A DNA stretch of 64,000 bases. It comes from Acheta domesticus. Its lineage: Eukaryota > Arthropoda > Insecta > Orthoptera > Gryllidae. The stretch spans positions 125,265,885 to 125,329,884 of the forward strand of contig JAHLJT010009436.1 in NCBI GenBank assembly GCA_031308135.1, in the 5' to 3' direction. The translations under genes were made by a program, and so were the position numbers. The notes below the pieces were generated by a model. The model ran no database searches. It was not told the DNA's origin and was given only the letters and a program-made list of their open reading frames with translations. Of this stretch, positions 37,960-50,156 are shown one piece after another; position 1 is the first letter of the stretch, and every line of letters begins with the position of its first letter.

Positions 37960-40395
37960 CATGCCTTCAGTTAGATCAGTAGTCCACTGGCGAGTTCAGA
38001 AACATTGTATGACGAACTGGCTATTTATATGTACATTCTCGAGACCGAATAAATGTGTATGTTGGAAGTGTGTACGCTGTTTCACTAACACCAGTACACA
38101 ACAGTTTCAAGGTATTTTCAAAACCTTATCTTCCGTACTTCTATCGAACATTAAAGAAACACTTGAAAAAAATAAATTATGTAAAACACAAAATTGTAAA
38201 ACTGTTTTAAAAAAAGCCGAACACTGTTAAAAACTATTATTATTTACCCTAGTAACATGACCAACATTAATCGTCGTGTGCTCTTTAGACGGTGCCATTT
38301 GAGTTTAGGACTTCCGTCTCGTAACCCATCTGTTCACCGCTCTGCGGCGAGGTTTCAATGTTAATGTTTTCCGGTGTCGCCGGTCTTCGGTACACCCTTC
38401 GTCATGAGAAAATACGAAAGTTCTCTAGTCGCTAGGAGCAAAACCAATTACGATTATAAATACCCTCTGCGCGATTGCTTTCAAATGTAGTTCGAATCGC
38501 CCAATATTGGCATTTTGCGAACTAGCTTTATGCGAGTTCGCATAGTGTGTAACAAGGCATACAATTGCTATTTTTGTGTTACTCCGAAACAGCTTGATAC
38601 AATCTACAATATTTATTGTTATCGTTATTGTTATCTAGGCCATTTGATGATTTTGGTTATCTCCGTGTGCAAATAAAATTATTGTATTACTTGTATTTTT
38701 GTATTAATAAATGTATTGAATCAATTGTATTTTTTAAGTAGACTGTTAGCACCTGATTAACATGATACCTTCGTTATGCACTGCAATTGCTTTTATTATA
38801 CGAAAACAGATGGCCACCCCTTATAAGTCATTTTTTGCCAAATCCTGTTAAATTTGATCTTAAAGCAAATTATAACTATTGCTTTAATCATTGTGCTCAA
38901 GCTTTATTAATTAAATTAATTTATTAATACATTTCCACAAATCTACTGCATTTTTCGCGCAGTTCCAGAGCTGCTTTGGGTGGTGCCCAAGAAATGGCTA
39001 GTTCTCACTGCACCGTCTCATTAACTGGACGTTTGCACTGAACTGCGAATTGGGTGTTGTGACGGCGAGGCGGTGTTTGGAAGAACTAATGAAAGGCCCT
39101 CCTCTTCCTGTTAGGAAGTCTCGCCTTTCAGCTTTATCCTGAACCTGTAAGTGTGCTTTCATGTCACAAGCAAAATGTTTTATTTTTCGTTCGCTTCAGT
39201 GTCACTTTAAAATTAATATAGATAAATGTTTTAGCGATAATTGTATCAGTATTTTTTGTTTGGTTAAAAGATGTTTGAAAATTTATCTCCAACAACCACC
39301 TGCAAAATTATGAGAACTTACACACATTTCTATACTAATTATAAAGTAATGTACTCTTCATACAATCTAAAACTTCAGTTGGTTGCAAAAATCAAATTTA
39401 TTTTTAAGTGAAATTTTTTTCAATATTAATATTAGTAGGAAGGTACGATAATATTTTGAAAATAACCGATCACATTGCAGTACAATGACATAATGCATAC
39501 TTAAACTGGCAGTTACAGAAGTTCGTAGAAATGAAAAGTAAATAGATGTATAATTACAGAAACACTCCGTCAAAAAATTGCATGCTGGACAATATTGTTG
39601 CAATGTATAATCAAATAAAGCAACGGGAAACTCTGGAACGTGCGCACTCCCGGCCTCTCCTCTCGTGTCCTCTCCCGCTGAGAGCGCTCTGCAGAGGAAT
39701 GAGGAAGGCTTGGAGGTCGACGACGATTGGGCGGCTGTTCCAAGAGTCAACCTCTTGAAACCCGCGTCACAACCAGAAATGTGACTGCGCGGCTTCAAAT
39801 GCTACACTAATTCTCTATAGAGATAGTCAAGGTTTTTGTGTGCCTGTTACCACTGACGATGTGCCTGCGTATTATACAAGTTGCAATGAATTTGAAAACA
39901 GAAGCAGTTCAAATAGGCCTTCTGTTTTGGAATGTTGGCTGTTAACGTGTTGAATCTTGTAGTGCATCAGTCCTTGATTAGAGGGGTAGATGGAGGTTTC
40001 TCTTTAAGTTCCACTTGTCGGACTCATAGTTGAAATATCTATTCCTAAGCGAATTTCAACAAGTTTGTTTTGTCACAGCACTATAGTGTTGTGATTATCG
40101 ACTAATGACGATTTTCGACGCATCTACTTAGTTCAATATTATTGCAAAAGACACACTTCTGTTGTGATAACTATTGATACGTTACTCGGTTGATATTTAA
40201 GTGTGTCTGAACCACGTAGAAATTTACCTGATTGTACAACAAATAAAACTGAAATAAATGGTTTCTCAGGGTTTGAGAACCCTGACTGTGTGGTTAATCT
40301 ACAAGAGAATTACGAAAAATCTTATCTTAACCAACTATATGTTCGTTTTTACTTTCTCGCTACGGAGAAAGTTGTGCAATGCTGCACGAAAAAAC
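37960..40395. other. Spacer, mostly AT-rich
   Basis: A GC-richer patch at 38985-39150 ends in a good donor-like AACCT/GTAAGTG, but I could not find a convincing exon before it. A second moderate patch at 39640-39770 is open on both strands. Nothing else assigned. Confidence 0.4.
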
Positions 40396-40399
40396 TGGA

Positions 40400-41074
40400 G
40401 AATTTTCGACAGAGAAACTCTTACTTCCGGGCTCTAGTAACGAAAGAATTGGATAAATCCTATTGCTAAATTTAGAAAAAAGTCCTCTAGCACGTGGTAT
40501 AGCCAGAATCCATGTTTTGTGGGTCCTCGATAGCGAAAAATCGATTGATGGCAAAACGTATGTCCGTCTGTTTGGCTGTCCGCCTGTGAACAACGCTAGC
40601 GGCTAAACGTTCAACCGCTTTTCTCCAAAATTGATATCCCTCAATCGATCTGGATGATATGGCGACCCCTTGAATATGAAACCAATATGTTAATTTTGGA
40701 GGGTACTTTACAAGAAGCCCCTTGGACATTTTCCAAATTTTTCAAAAAAATGTTCATCGTTTTTTACTAAATTTTATTGGATAGTGTAAAGGACGTTTAA
40801 GAGAATGATGTTGATCTAATGTTAATTGAAAAACCTAATTTTTCGAAAATTGCAAAAGTTGCAAAAGAGATTTTTACCATTAATAAAATTTGCTCCTTCA
40901 AGATAGATTTTGAAATAAGGTCATGAACAATGTTTGAAAATGTGACTACTTTACGCCTTATGTTTTCGTGAAAATACGAGTGAGAATGTGGGCGTGGTTC
41001 TAAATTTAGAGATTGGATGTATTCACTTTTTCGTTACCAGGGCCTGGCAATAAGATTTTTTCTGCCGAAAATTC
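40400..41074. mobile_element. Family D element, best copy, 73-bp terminal inverted repeats
   Basis: The left arm 40400-40473 and right arm 41002-41074 are inverted copies of each other along most of their length: both read (in arm orientation) AAATTTAG, then TTTCGTTAC, then a CAGGGCC-like block, then CGAAAATTC. The interior holds the conserved AACGCTAGCGGCTAAAC and ACCGATTTTCTCCAAAATTG-like blocks and one copy of the subrepeat region. No transposase. The structure fits a miniature inverted-repeat or fold-back element. Target duplication not resolved. The left arm is embedded in a spurious 88-codon frame. Confidence 0.75.
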
Positions 41075-41089
41075 GCCCTATATGTATGT

Positions 41090-43890
41090 AATTTATGAAT
41101 TTCTTTATTCCTCTATTGTTGAATCTGAGTAATTAATCCATACTGGGCATGAGTGAGTTCAAAGATGTATTATGGTTTTCAATATGATTTATTGAAACTC
41201 ATTTTTTATGAATATTTTCGATATTAAGGGTATAAATTTTTCCATTTGCTTTTTATATCGTTGCCAGAATCGAAATTTTCCTCGTTAATCTTTTAACAAA
41301 ATGTATCTCCAAATACTAACTTTCGCCATCTCTCCGTACAAAAGGGATTATTACATTTTTAAATAGAAGCTGTCTTTGGTTTATGAAGTGTGAATTCATT
41401 GGATTGGCATTTATTGAGATATAATTTAATTCTCAATTCCTTAGCCTATATTTAAAATTTCATTTATATAATTTTATATTTTATGCCGAGCCATTGAAAC
41501 ATCTTCCTAAGAGATTAATAATTCTATATAATAAGCGTTGATGGATAATTTACTGTTTATAATATTAAGAAAACAAAATGTAAATATTAAAAAGTGTAGG
41601 AGATTAATACAGACCTCTGAGACTCTCCGACCATTATATTTCGAGAGGTTGACTATCTCAGTGTTTGAATAATCAGTTGGTAGGTCTATAATAACTAGGG
41701 GACGATGATGATGACCTACAACATCATAAAAAATATCATTAATGTGCTCTTAAATGCTTTTAAATACCCTAAAAGCAAAGAAAAATGTAAAATATTTTAT
41801 CAAAACCTGTTCAGATGAATAACTAAAGCTGTTGGATATACGGTAATAAAGGCTTCTTCCTTTCGGTGAAGTAAACTCAGCTTGTAAACTTTTGGTTCGG
41901 ACTGTCCTTTATCAGGAAATCTGTCTTCGGTCATCCCGAAACCGACCGAACTGACAGTGGCGTTACTTTTTTTATAGGTGTCACAGCTAAGTACACAGCA
42001 AGTCTAGATTACATACTCACAACAGCTGACATTACAATTTCTGATCGAAGAAATGAAATAGACTACTCAGGAATTCTGTGGAGAATATCTGTTGCATCTC
42101 AAGATTATTTCAAGAAAGTACCAATAAAATGATATTAAAATGGATTGAATCAGCGAAAATGACGGGAAAATGTAAAAAATGGCTTATTAATCGAAATCGA
42201 CGAAATCAAAAACAATGGCATGTATAAAAAGATCATTTTACTTTGTGATAACATAAATTTGACTCCACTAAAAATCATTGCTCTAAAGGGATTTAAATCC
42301 GCCCCCTAATAATAACCAATTGCAACATTGTTTAGCAGTATATTTAAACGAATTATATTAGACATTATTTTCACAAAACTAACGAAAATTTCCAAAATCA
42401 TCAATTGCCGAGAGCAACACTTTCACTGCATCTTTTGTGGGTTTAGTTGCAAAATCTTTATTAGTATTTTTTAAATTTCATTTAGTAATAATGAATAATT
42501 ATTATCATCATAAACAGGAGGTACTTCAATTTTTTCACGTTCTAATTTTCTTTTTCTTCTGTGAGTTCTGCATCAGCAATTGCATCATACCTTGCTGATA
42601 ACGGAACATTACACTCTATTATTTCTTGACTTTCATTTGATGTTTTTTACGTGTATCATTATTTCCATTAACGTTTTTATTCTTCGTCTTGTCTTGGTTG
42701 ATTTGTTCCTTACTGGATGTTGATACCAGTTCCATTTATGACTACGATATGAAATTATTGTTGGACGAGTTTCACTTTTTTGCCGTCCAGAAGAATGTTC
42801 AATTTGACTGTGTTTTGTATTTGTAAAATTCCCAGTTATATAATTGCTAGTTGTAATTGCTGCTCTGATTGTGATTGCTGCCGAACAAAACAATGTTCCA
42901 GAACAAAAATGTTTTATTAATTTGATATCTAAAAATCCCTAGATGTCATTAAAGAACTGAAATCCTTTAGAAGATAATTATTTTCACGCTGATTTTCATT
43001 AGGACTCTATCACTATGCGTCCTCCGCTGAGGGGCAGCCGTTATTGTCTATTTCGATGATTGGTACAATGTTTATCAGAAAATTATAATTATTATTTTTC
43101 ATACAAAAAACACTTTTCAGGCAATTGTATAGAGGAGATCCATTAACATTCATTAAACAAAACTATTAAACTGCTTTAATTACCGGTGGTTCTTCACGAA
43201 AGACCATATTTAATGCAATGCTCCCTCTGTTAATTCCTCTCATTGAAGATGAACGATGCGTGTAATAGAACTATTTTTGGACCTCGCGGCATATTTATTA
43301 GCTATTCGCAATATGTAGCCTGTAAATTTTCTGATGATATTAATTTTTTTCTTAAACGGATTTATGACCATTTAAAAGTAACTTTTTACATCATACTGAT
43401 CATAAATTTAAATTATTATTCCTTAATTAGTGATGGAATCACAAGCATTTTTGTCCACATAAGCACATGTATTCACCCAGATGCGTATTGGCATACAGAG
43501 AAAAACCCACGTGAGCCGAGGAACACCTGCCTCCCCAATCGCGCAAGAGAGATTCCCTTATTAGCGCCGGCAAGATTTCTATTTTGACACCTCGTCTTTC
43601 ATTCATGAGCTTGCACTCACCGCGTCCGTCAGCTGCCGGGGAGTAATCACCCTGGCATTTCGCGAGGCACTCGGGCCGCGGTGAAAACGGTAGCCGCGCA
43701 GGGACACGGAAGAGAGGGGCGGTCAATTCCCAAGCGAGAGCACCGAAATGTTCTTTTGCCTGTAACACAGGCAGTACATGATAAGTGCAATGACGTAATA
43801 ACAGTGAAATTCACATCGGCAGTCAAGAAAGAGGAATCTAAAGAAAGTAATCATTGCATATGCTGAAGTGTGATTATTCTCTGAACAGAA
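41090..43890. other. AT-rich spacer
   Basis: Contains on the minus strand at 41889-41915 a CTGATAAAGGACAGTCCGAA motif related to those at 9774 and 52450, and a decayed frame near 42.5 kb (listed separately). Otherwise no gene was recognised. A GC-richer patch at 43480-43760 has overlapping frames. Confidence 0.4.
42471..42640 (-). pseudogene. Possible decayed coding end, unidentified
   Basis: On the minus strand a frame reads VPLSARYDAIADAELTEE. After a frameshift near 42553 it continues KLEREKIEVPPVYDDNNY to a stop at 42471-42473. The charged, non-repetitive composition is unlike the neighbouring AT-rich translations, which suggests an old coding end, perhaps of a transposon. I do not recognise the family. 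It may be chance. Confidence 0.25.
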
Positions 43891-43894
43891 GAAC

Positions 43895-44040
43895 TACCGG
43901 TGATACTGGTGATGTTAATGGTGGTGGTGATGCAGGAAATTGTGGAGGTAGTGGTGGAGGTTGTAATGCAGGTAATGATGGAAATGTTAGTGGTGTTGTT
44001 GGTGGTTGTGGTAAAGGTGGTGATTGTAGTAATGGGGTTT
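43895..44040. repeat. Degenerate (GGTGRT)n tract
   Basis: Imperfect GGT/GAT/GGA triplet repetition giving a Gly-rich frame on the plus strand and a Thr/Ile-rich frame on the minus strand. Low complexity, not a gene. Confidence 0.7.
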
Positions 44041-44050
44041 TGATTGCAGC

Positions 44051-44324
44051 CAGTGGCAGCCAACCAGTATTAGAGGGGCAGTCTTAGAGGGGGCCATCAA
44101 AGACTTTTGTTAAATAAAACGTTAAAACATTTGCTATTCTATTTTATATCATTTTTGTAGTGTATATATGATAATATACAATATTATTTTTAAATAATCA
44201 CGTAAGTCCATTATAAACAAATATTTAAACCAATTTTGCCAAATAAAAGAAGATAAGAAACGAAAACTCAAAGCCCTTTTGGAGGCCCATGGTCTCCATG
44301 CCCCCCCCCCCGTATCCGCCACTG
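44051..44324. mobile_element. hAT-like non-autonomous element with 8-bp target duplication
   Basis: The left end CAGTGGCAGCC and right end GTATCCGCCACTG are inverted repeats of the CAGTGGCGG type common in hAT elements. The flanks are ATTGCAGC (44043-44050) and ATTGCAAC (44325-44332), an 8-bp target duplication with one mismatch, the length hAT elements make. G-rich and C-rich subterminal runs follow the termini. It is 274 bp long with no transposase. The insertion lies at the edge of the GGTGRT tract. Confidence 0.85.
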
Positions 44325-44329
44325 ATTGC

Positions 44330-46250
44330 AACTATGATGGTGGTAGAATAGTGATTGTGTGGAGGTGATAATGTGCGTTTGGACCGTAGAAAAAAGATGG
44401 CGTGTATGGGCGTAGTTCAAACCCTGAATGCATTTGATATTGTGCATTCGTACAATCACTGTTCTCAGCTAAACTCCTCGCTATTTCCAATGTGCTATTA
44501 TTTGATGCACAAAAGACGTGTTGAAACAGGTTGAGGTGTTTATAAATGTATTTTTTTCTGAATAAATCGTCGGTATTTATTTAAAGGAAAAATTTGACTC
44601 ACAAATCAATACTAATTTTTTCTTCATGACTTTCCAAGTCGTTGTTTTGGAAATTGACTTCAAAAGTGTTGTGAAATCCATAACTTCAAAGTTGCCTGCA
44701 TTTATAATGTATAATTGGCTTTATATTGGAAATATTATTTTTATGATTTCGTCATTTTTTTCGATTTGTTTCGTGATGTAGTACACTTCAGGGAAGAACA
44801 TACGTATACACATAGCAAGACGTTTCTCACCTTTACCATTTTTTCAACAGGAATTTGTTCGAGGCATATCTAAAACACAAAGTCGAAATATTTATCTGCA
44901 TAACCCAAACACGAATTTCGAATAAAATGTCTTAAGCGAATGTTACACATGATAGAAGTGATATTTTGCTCTAAAAGAAGCACTCATGCACATTTGTAAT
45001 CTTATGATGAAGAAGAAAGAAAGCCTGAGTAGAGCGCTCGGCGCCACCAAACCAATCTCTGGCTGAAGCGGGCAAGAGCTGAGAGCGCAGAGAATCAATT
45101 ACTCGGCGGTTCTCTGGAGTGGGTTGAGCGTCGATTTCACTCCCAAATGGAGAGAGGGACACAGTGAGGTCGGCCATATCGTAATGATGCCAGTTAATAC
45201 TGACGTGTCTGTGGGTTATTTCGATTAGCCTTTTAACGGGACGTTGTATTTCTTTGACCCCCCAAAGAAAGGCACCGACGAAAAACAAGTACAAGCATTG
45301 GTTTCAGGAAGTGATGGAAAACATGTTAATAATTTTAAAATAGTATAATGTTATAAAGGAGAAAGACAAAGATAAAAAGAGAGACAGTGAAAGAGAAGAA
45401 GAGTATTATGACAACTGAGAGTGATTAGTGATGTAGCCAAGCTATTGGATAGAAGAAAATTATTTTGTTGAAATCTGGTTAGTACTCCCGTGTAGAAATA
45501 TATTTTAATAAAATAACATCATAAATGCAATAAACATTTTAATGATAGATCTACAAGATCTGGTTTGAATGTAACTGTTATCATCCTGTTCACTTTTATA
45601 ACATTTCTGGTATTATAAGAACTTTAGATCTTTTAATTCCATCTCAGAGATGTTATCTGAAGTCAATTTATAATGCAACTCTCTCACTGCTATCGTAATT
45701 TCCGGACATTTTACTAAATAATTAGTATACATATTATGATCAGTTAATTATGAAGCTTGTCGCGTTCCGCATTATCCATCGAGCGTTTTAATTTAGATCA
45801 ATATTAACTTTCATATACAATCTCTTTGAAAAAAAATGTATATTCCCTGCATTGAGTGTTCCTCGTGAATACACTATTATACGATGATATGTGATCTCTA
45901 CAAATATACAGCCAACGATTACTGCAAAATTTGCACAGATTACCGCAGGACAGTACCTAAAGAACTAGAATTCTTTAGAAATAAAGAAAGACTAAAGTAA
46001 CCTAAGAGTATGTAAAGAAACTGCAGAGGGGAGAGCCACTTCACATTGACAAAATGAGGGAAAATAATCTCCGGAAGTAGCCCACATATCTTTTAGAGTG
46101 GCAGAATACTAGGGTGATCCTCATCATAAAACCTAAGATTTTGGAAATAAATGTACATGCTGTCGGACGTTCTGTGAAGTGAATGTGTCATGCTCCGCAA
46201 ATACAGCTTTAGTTCCGTGAGATAACTGCTCCGGAAAACCCCGCTCTTCG
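44330..46250. other. AT-rich spacer, no gene seen
   Basis: A GC-richer patch at 45020-45190 has a 107-codon minus-strand frame without a recognisable domain. Confidence 0.4.
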
Positions 46251-46455
46251 GTCCAAAGGAAACGTATGCGGGGCAGCCTTGAGCCTCCAGCTGCGGCCGC
46301 CGGACGACAACAGTGACCAACGCCGCGCCGAGCGCGGGGGCGAGGGAAGGCGCGGAGGCGGGCCCGTGGGAGGCGTGGGTGGGGAGTCAGGGGCAGGCAC
46401 GGGAGGTGGGGGCGCGAAGCGGAGGTGGGTTTGGGAACGTCTATGGAGTCTCTGG
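46250..46455. other. CpG-dense, G-rich island
   Basis: GC-rich with G-runs at 46320-46430. It adjoins the SINE-C copy on its right. The open frames (Pro-rich on the minus strand, Gly-rich on the plus strand) are artefacts. Confidence 0.45.
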
Positions 46456-46465
46456 GATGAGTGGA

Positions 46466-46714
46466 CGACAGGAGCGGTCTCTGACCGGGAGATCCTAGTT
46501 TCTAGACTCGACGGTGGTAGGATTTTCGACACTATCTAGATAGCTAGGTCGAATTCAGTCGCTGTCTGGAGGAGAATTCTAGTGGCCGACTGCTCTGATC
46601 GGTAGTTTTTCGTGATTTCTCTGATCAATACCAGGCGAATGCAGTACCCGAACGAATGGGCCACTGATTGCGCGCGTTCTTTCCTTCCACTTGCTTGTTC
46701 TATCCTCACCCCTT

Positions 46715-46774
<60 letters not shown>

Positions 46775-47045
46775 GCGCACACTAACATGCACTACACTAA
46801 CATGCACGATACTACGATACACACCGGAAGGCCGGTCGGAAGCTTAGAATTTGTCCCGAATGTGGCGTTGCCCAGCTTGTGGTTAATATCTGGTTGGGGG
46901 AAACCACGCTAGCCGACGGTAGGTCGGCGCCGGATCTCACCATCCAGCTGAGGAAGATCACCGCCACTTCCCGATGAAAATACATGCATTACATTTACCT
47001 GATGACTAACGACCTTAGCATTTGACGCGCCCGGAATCACTAATT
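46466..47045 (+). mobile_element. tRNA-derived SINE, family C, full length with (AC)n inside
   Basis: The head has a hairpin GTCTCTGACCGGGAGAT and a degenerate B box near 46494. Then come TAGATAGCTAGG, CTCTGATCGGTAGTTTTTCG, the middle segment (CGAATGCAGTACCCG, GGGCCACTGATTGCGCGCG, CTATCCTCACCCCTTG), the AC run, CATGCACTACACTAAC, a GGCCGGTCGGAAGCTTAG block and a 3' block with GATCTCACCATCCAGC and GACGCGCCCGGAATCACTAA. It is the longest copy of the family here. Confidence 0.88.
46716..46772 (+). repeat. (AC)n microsatellite, about 28 units
   Basis: A perfect CA/AC dinucleotide run inside the SINE-C copy, ending in CGCGCGC. The equivalent position in the 55.5 kb copy has only TTACACACATTTGCAC, so the run expanded after insertion or is polymorphic between copies. 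Confidence 0.97.
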
Positions 47046-47064
47046 AATCAATGAAAAAACAAAA

Positions 47065-47375
47065 TAAAAACGGAGGATGGGCGCCGGGGGGAGGGGCGCA
47101 GGGATGAGGGCGCCGGGGCGCAGGCGGACGTCGGCGCGGGGTCGGGGCACGGGATGGCGACGTGAGTCAAGCGGAAGCAGCGGCGTGTCCGCGGACACGC
47201 ACGGTTTGCTCGGCACGCGCTCCGCCCCCGCCCCGCGCCCCGCCCCCACGGCCGACCTTGCTCGGATCGGCGCGCCGTGGATCCGGGTTCGAGCCTGGCG
47301 CCCCTCCAGGGTCTCGGCGGGCGGCGCGGAGCCGGCGGTGGGGGCGACAGCGGCACGGGGATGTACAATGGGTCA
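47065..47375. other. Strong CpG island
   Basis: Among the most GC-rich segments of the window, with CCGCCCCCGCCCCGCGCCCC at about 47223. Five overlapping open frames on both strands are composition artefacts. A B-box-like GGGTTCGAGCC at 47289 has no A box. A promoter is possible but not shown. Confidence 0.5.
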
Positions 47376-47379
47376 CAAT

Positions 47380-48375
47380 GGCACTCCAGACGTGCACAAC
47401 GACTTTCATTTGTTTGAAACAAGCACTACAACCAGTAATTTAATAAAATATTATTGTTTGTGAATGAAATAATATCAAAACCAAATATTTTTCCAGGAAC
47501 ATCTTAAAGGATTGTTAGATATCAATGATATTTTCGTAGTTAATACGTAGTAATTAAGTAATTTGTGGAAATGTGTTCATGAGTGTTATGTCAGGTCATG
47601 TCATGTGTGTTATTGCATGTAGTTTAATTTCTTTTCTCAGTGTCGATGGTCACTTTCGTAGTTTATGAAAGAAAACATTTTTTTTCTGTAAATCAGTTCT
47701 TCGACAGTAAATTGCAGGAATTGAAAATAACTGCAAATCCACGAAGTGTATTTTTATGATTCTCAAAATCGCTCTATAACGATTAGAAATCAGAAAAGTG
47801 TATGTATTTATAGTCATGTGAATTCGATAATTAATTTTACAGTTTTTAAGTTTTATGAAAACGACGTACAATATAACTCTTCTTGAAATTTTGACAAACA
47901 CATTATTACAATGCAGTACATTGGGTGTTTCATCATCTGTATTTATATAGTACTCGTGTCTGCAAACCTCTCCCAGAACCGAGCTTACGCTAATGAAAGA
48001 AAGTGGACTGATTTTATGTTTCATGATTGGTATCAGCATCTTGACCCTTAATTTAGCATTAGAAACAGCAATTAACAACACTGTGTACACAATCCAAATG
48101 ACTCACGTACATGTGCGAATTTCAGTTGGTAAATATTCAGCTCTTGCCTGAGATGAACTTTGACACCCTGTTCAAAATTCATTTGCTTGTTCATTATCTC
48201 AAAAATGTGTTATTTTGAGAAATTGTTTATTTACATGTTAATAGATTAGCTTTCTTCTTACTTACATTTTTAATTGATGATGAAACTAGGTGATTGCAGC
48301 CTTCTCAGCGCATCCAGCTCTGAACACATTTCGAGTCGATGCAGCTTCGATGCAAGGTCCTCTGCGAATCGTGAG
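47380..48375. other. AT-rich spacer, no gene seen
   Basis: A 146-codon minus-strand frame (47650-48090) is Ile/Lys/Asn-rich, as expected from AT-rich DNA, and has no recognisable domain. Confidence 0.4.
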
Positions 48376-48378
48376 ATT

Positions 48379-48470
48379 AGTGGCGGATCCACGGTAGGGG
48401 AGCACGGGGAATCCCTCCTCCCGCCCAAGAAGGCAATGTTAAATTTCAAAGAGTACCATTTTTATATCAA
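48379..48470 (+). mobile_element. Possible solitary hAT-type end
   Basis: TTAGTGGCGGATCCACGGTAGGGG at 48379 resembles the CAGTGGCGGATCC start of hAT-type elements, followed by a G-rich subterminal region as in the 44.05 kb element. No matching right end or target duplication was found. Confidence 0.4.
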
Positions 48471-48479
48471 ACGGGGTTG

Positions 48480-50150
48480 GTAAAACATGGTCAATCTTAT
48501 TCGTTTATTAAATCATGCATATTTTTTACATTATTAAACTTAGTTAAAAATTGATGTGCCTATTAAGGCAAGTATTTCATTCTGTATCGATTTAAAATAT
48601 GTCAATTTTTTGTAGAAGGAACAAAAATTAATGTAATTCAATTGCATGAAACACTGCCATAATTTGACGCTCGTAAATTTAATGGTTTAAAATCTTTATT
48701 ATTTAGAGAGAACGTTTTCTATGTTTCCATTTAAAAAATCCAACAAAAGTTACTTTGGTACCGAAGTCGAAACTTATTGCATTCTTATTCCAAAACACTC
48801 TTCCCCTTTTAGCGTACATCTTTGTACAGGCGGTGATATCTTCTTAAACTAAGAAATAGGGCAACCTGAGTGTGTCCGTGTGTCTGTTCGTCCGTCCCTT
48901 CATCTTACATCATCCTTGAAGCCCGTGAAGTGTCATTCGAGCCGTCTCGATTCACTGGTAGGGGATATTTTACCAATTTCTTTCGGAAAATTCAAAATTC
49001 TAGGGGGTTTTGAAACCGATTGTCACTATTTTTAGCCGAATTCTTTTACAATACTGTAAAATTAAGAGAAAAACAGTTTTGGGTGTTTCAAAGCACTTAT
49101 GGGGGTGCAGTACTTTGAATTGCAATACCACGTTCCAGTAAAACATGAATCGTTATCAGTTATCGTTATCGACTCGAATAATCAGAAAGGCGATAAGTAA
49201 CTCTAATTTTGTAAGTTTACTACAAATCTTATACTTTTCCAGATTACTTTGTCTGAAGACGGAGAGGCAACTGATTTGTGTTTAAAATTTATTCTTGTTT
49301 TGTTGTATAGCACAAATACAAATTTTTGACATGAAACTAACCGCTGAAGGCACTATACGAAACAAGTAGATCTATATTATGACACCAATGTTCCAAATCT
49401 TCATGACCACAACCAGAAATAGGAATATTTTAGTGGTGAGGTGATTATGAAGACTTGGTATCAGTGATGCAGGGACACAAGTTTATGCTGTCAGAGGAGA
49501 TACTCATCTATTGAATAGCAGAGTGGTATTTTTGGGAGTAGCACCATTTTACCCGCCATTGATTGGTTTCCTCAGTTCGCTGCAGTCAATCGCTACAAAA
49601 ATAGTGATCCATTCAGAATTTTGTTTTAAAGAAGCTCTTTCCGAGTAAACTCCATTTCTGAAGTAGTCCAAGTCTTGATTTAAAAATGGACGCCCAGTTT
49701 CTCTTGCCTCAGAAATACCTCTGAGAAAGTTGTTCAGAAGAACGTTATAAAAAGGAGAACGAAGATATGGAAGATCGTTATCTGCCTTGTTCGTCACAAC
49801 TAGCCTTCTTACTTCTGACGATGCTGAAAACATGAGGCCACTGAACGGAGATTATAATATTGATGATGACGTTGTTGGTATGGTGATGATGATGACGATA
49901 ACTTATTAATAAAAAATTTGTAACTTGAGAAACAGTCCAAAATTTTATTTTCAATTTGTTTGACACAAAAGCGTACCTAAAAATGACCGGAATAGTGCTG
50001 CGGTCGGCGGAGGTTATGGAGTTCTCATTTCTCCCACTTGATGAGCGTAGCGCTACTCGTTCCGAGTTCAGTGCAGTCATTGTCGTATGGGAAGTCATTG
50101 TTCTTTACAGTAATTTGTTTTTTAAAAACAGTTTCCCTTGCTCCTCGCTT
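48480..50150. other. AT-rich spacer
   Basis: Short frames only. The minus-strand frame 49549-49833 is not AT-biased, but I do not recognise it. The tract at 49859-49900 is GATGAT-rich. A segment at 48820-48990 (TGTCCGTGTGTCTGTTCGTCCG) has the look of an old repeat. Confidence 0.4.
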
Positions 50151-50156
50151 TTTGCC

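Noticed and set aside
47285..47300. GGGTTCGAGCC B-box-like string in a CpG island
   Set aside because: No A box at the right distance and no cloverleaf.
47048..47463. Five overlapping frames of 80-128 codons on both strands
   Set aside because: They lie in a CpG island, are Pro/Arg/Ala/Gly-rich and open simultaneously on opposite strands, as expected from scarce AT-rich stop codons.
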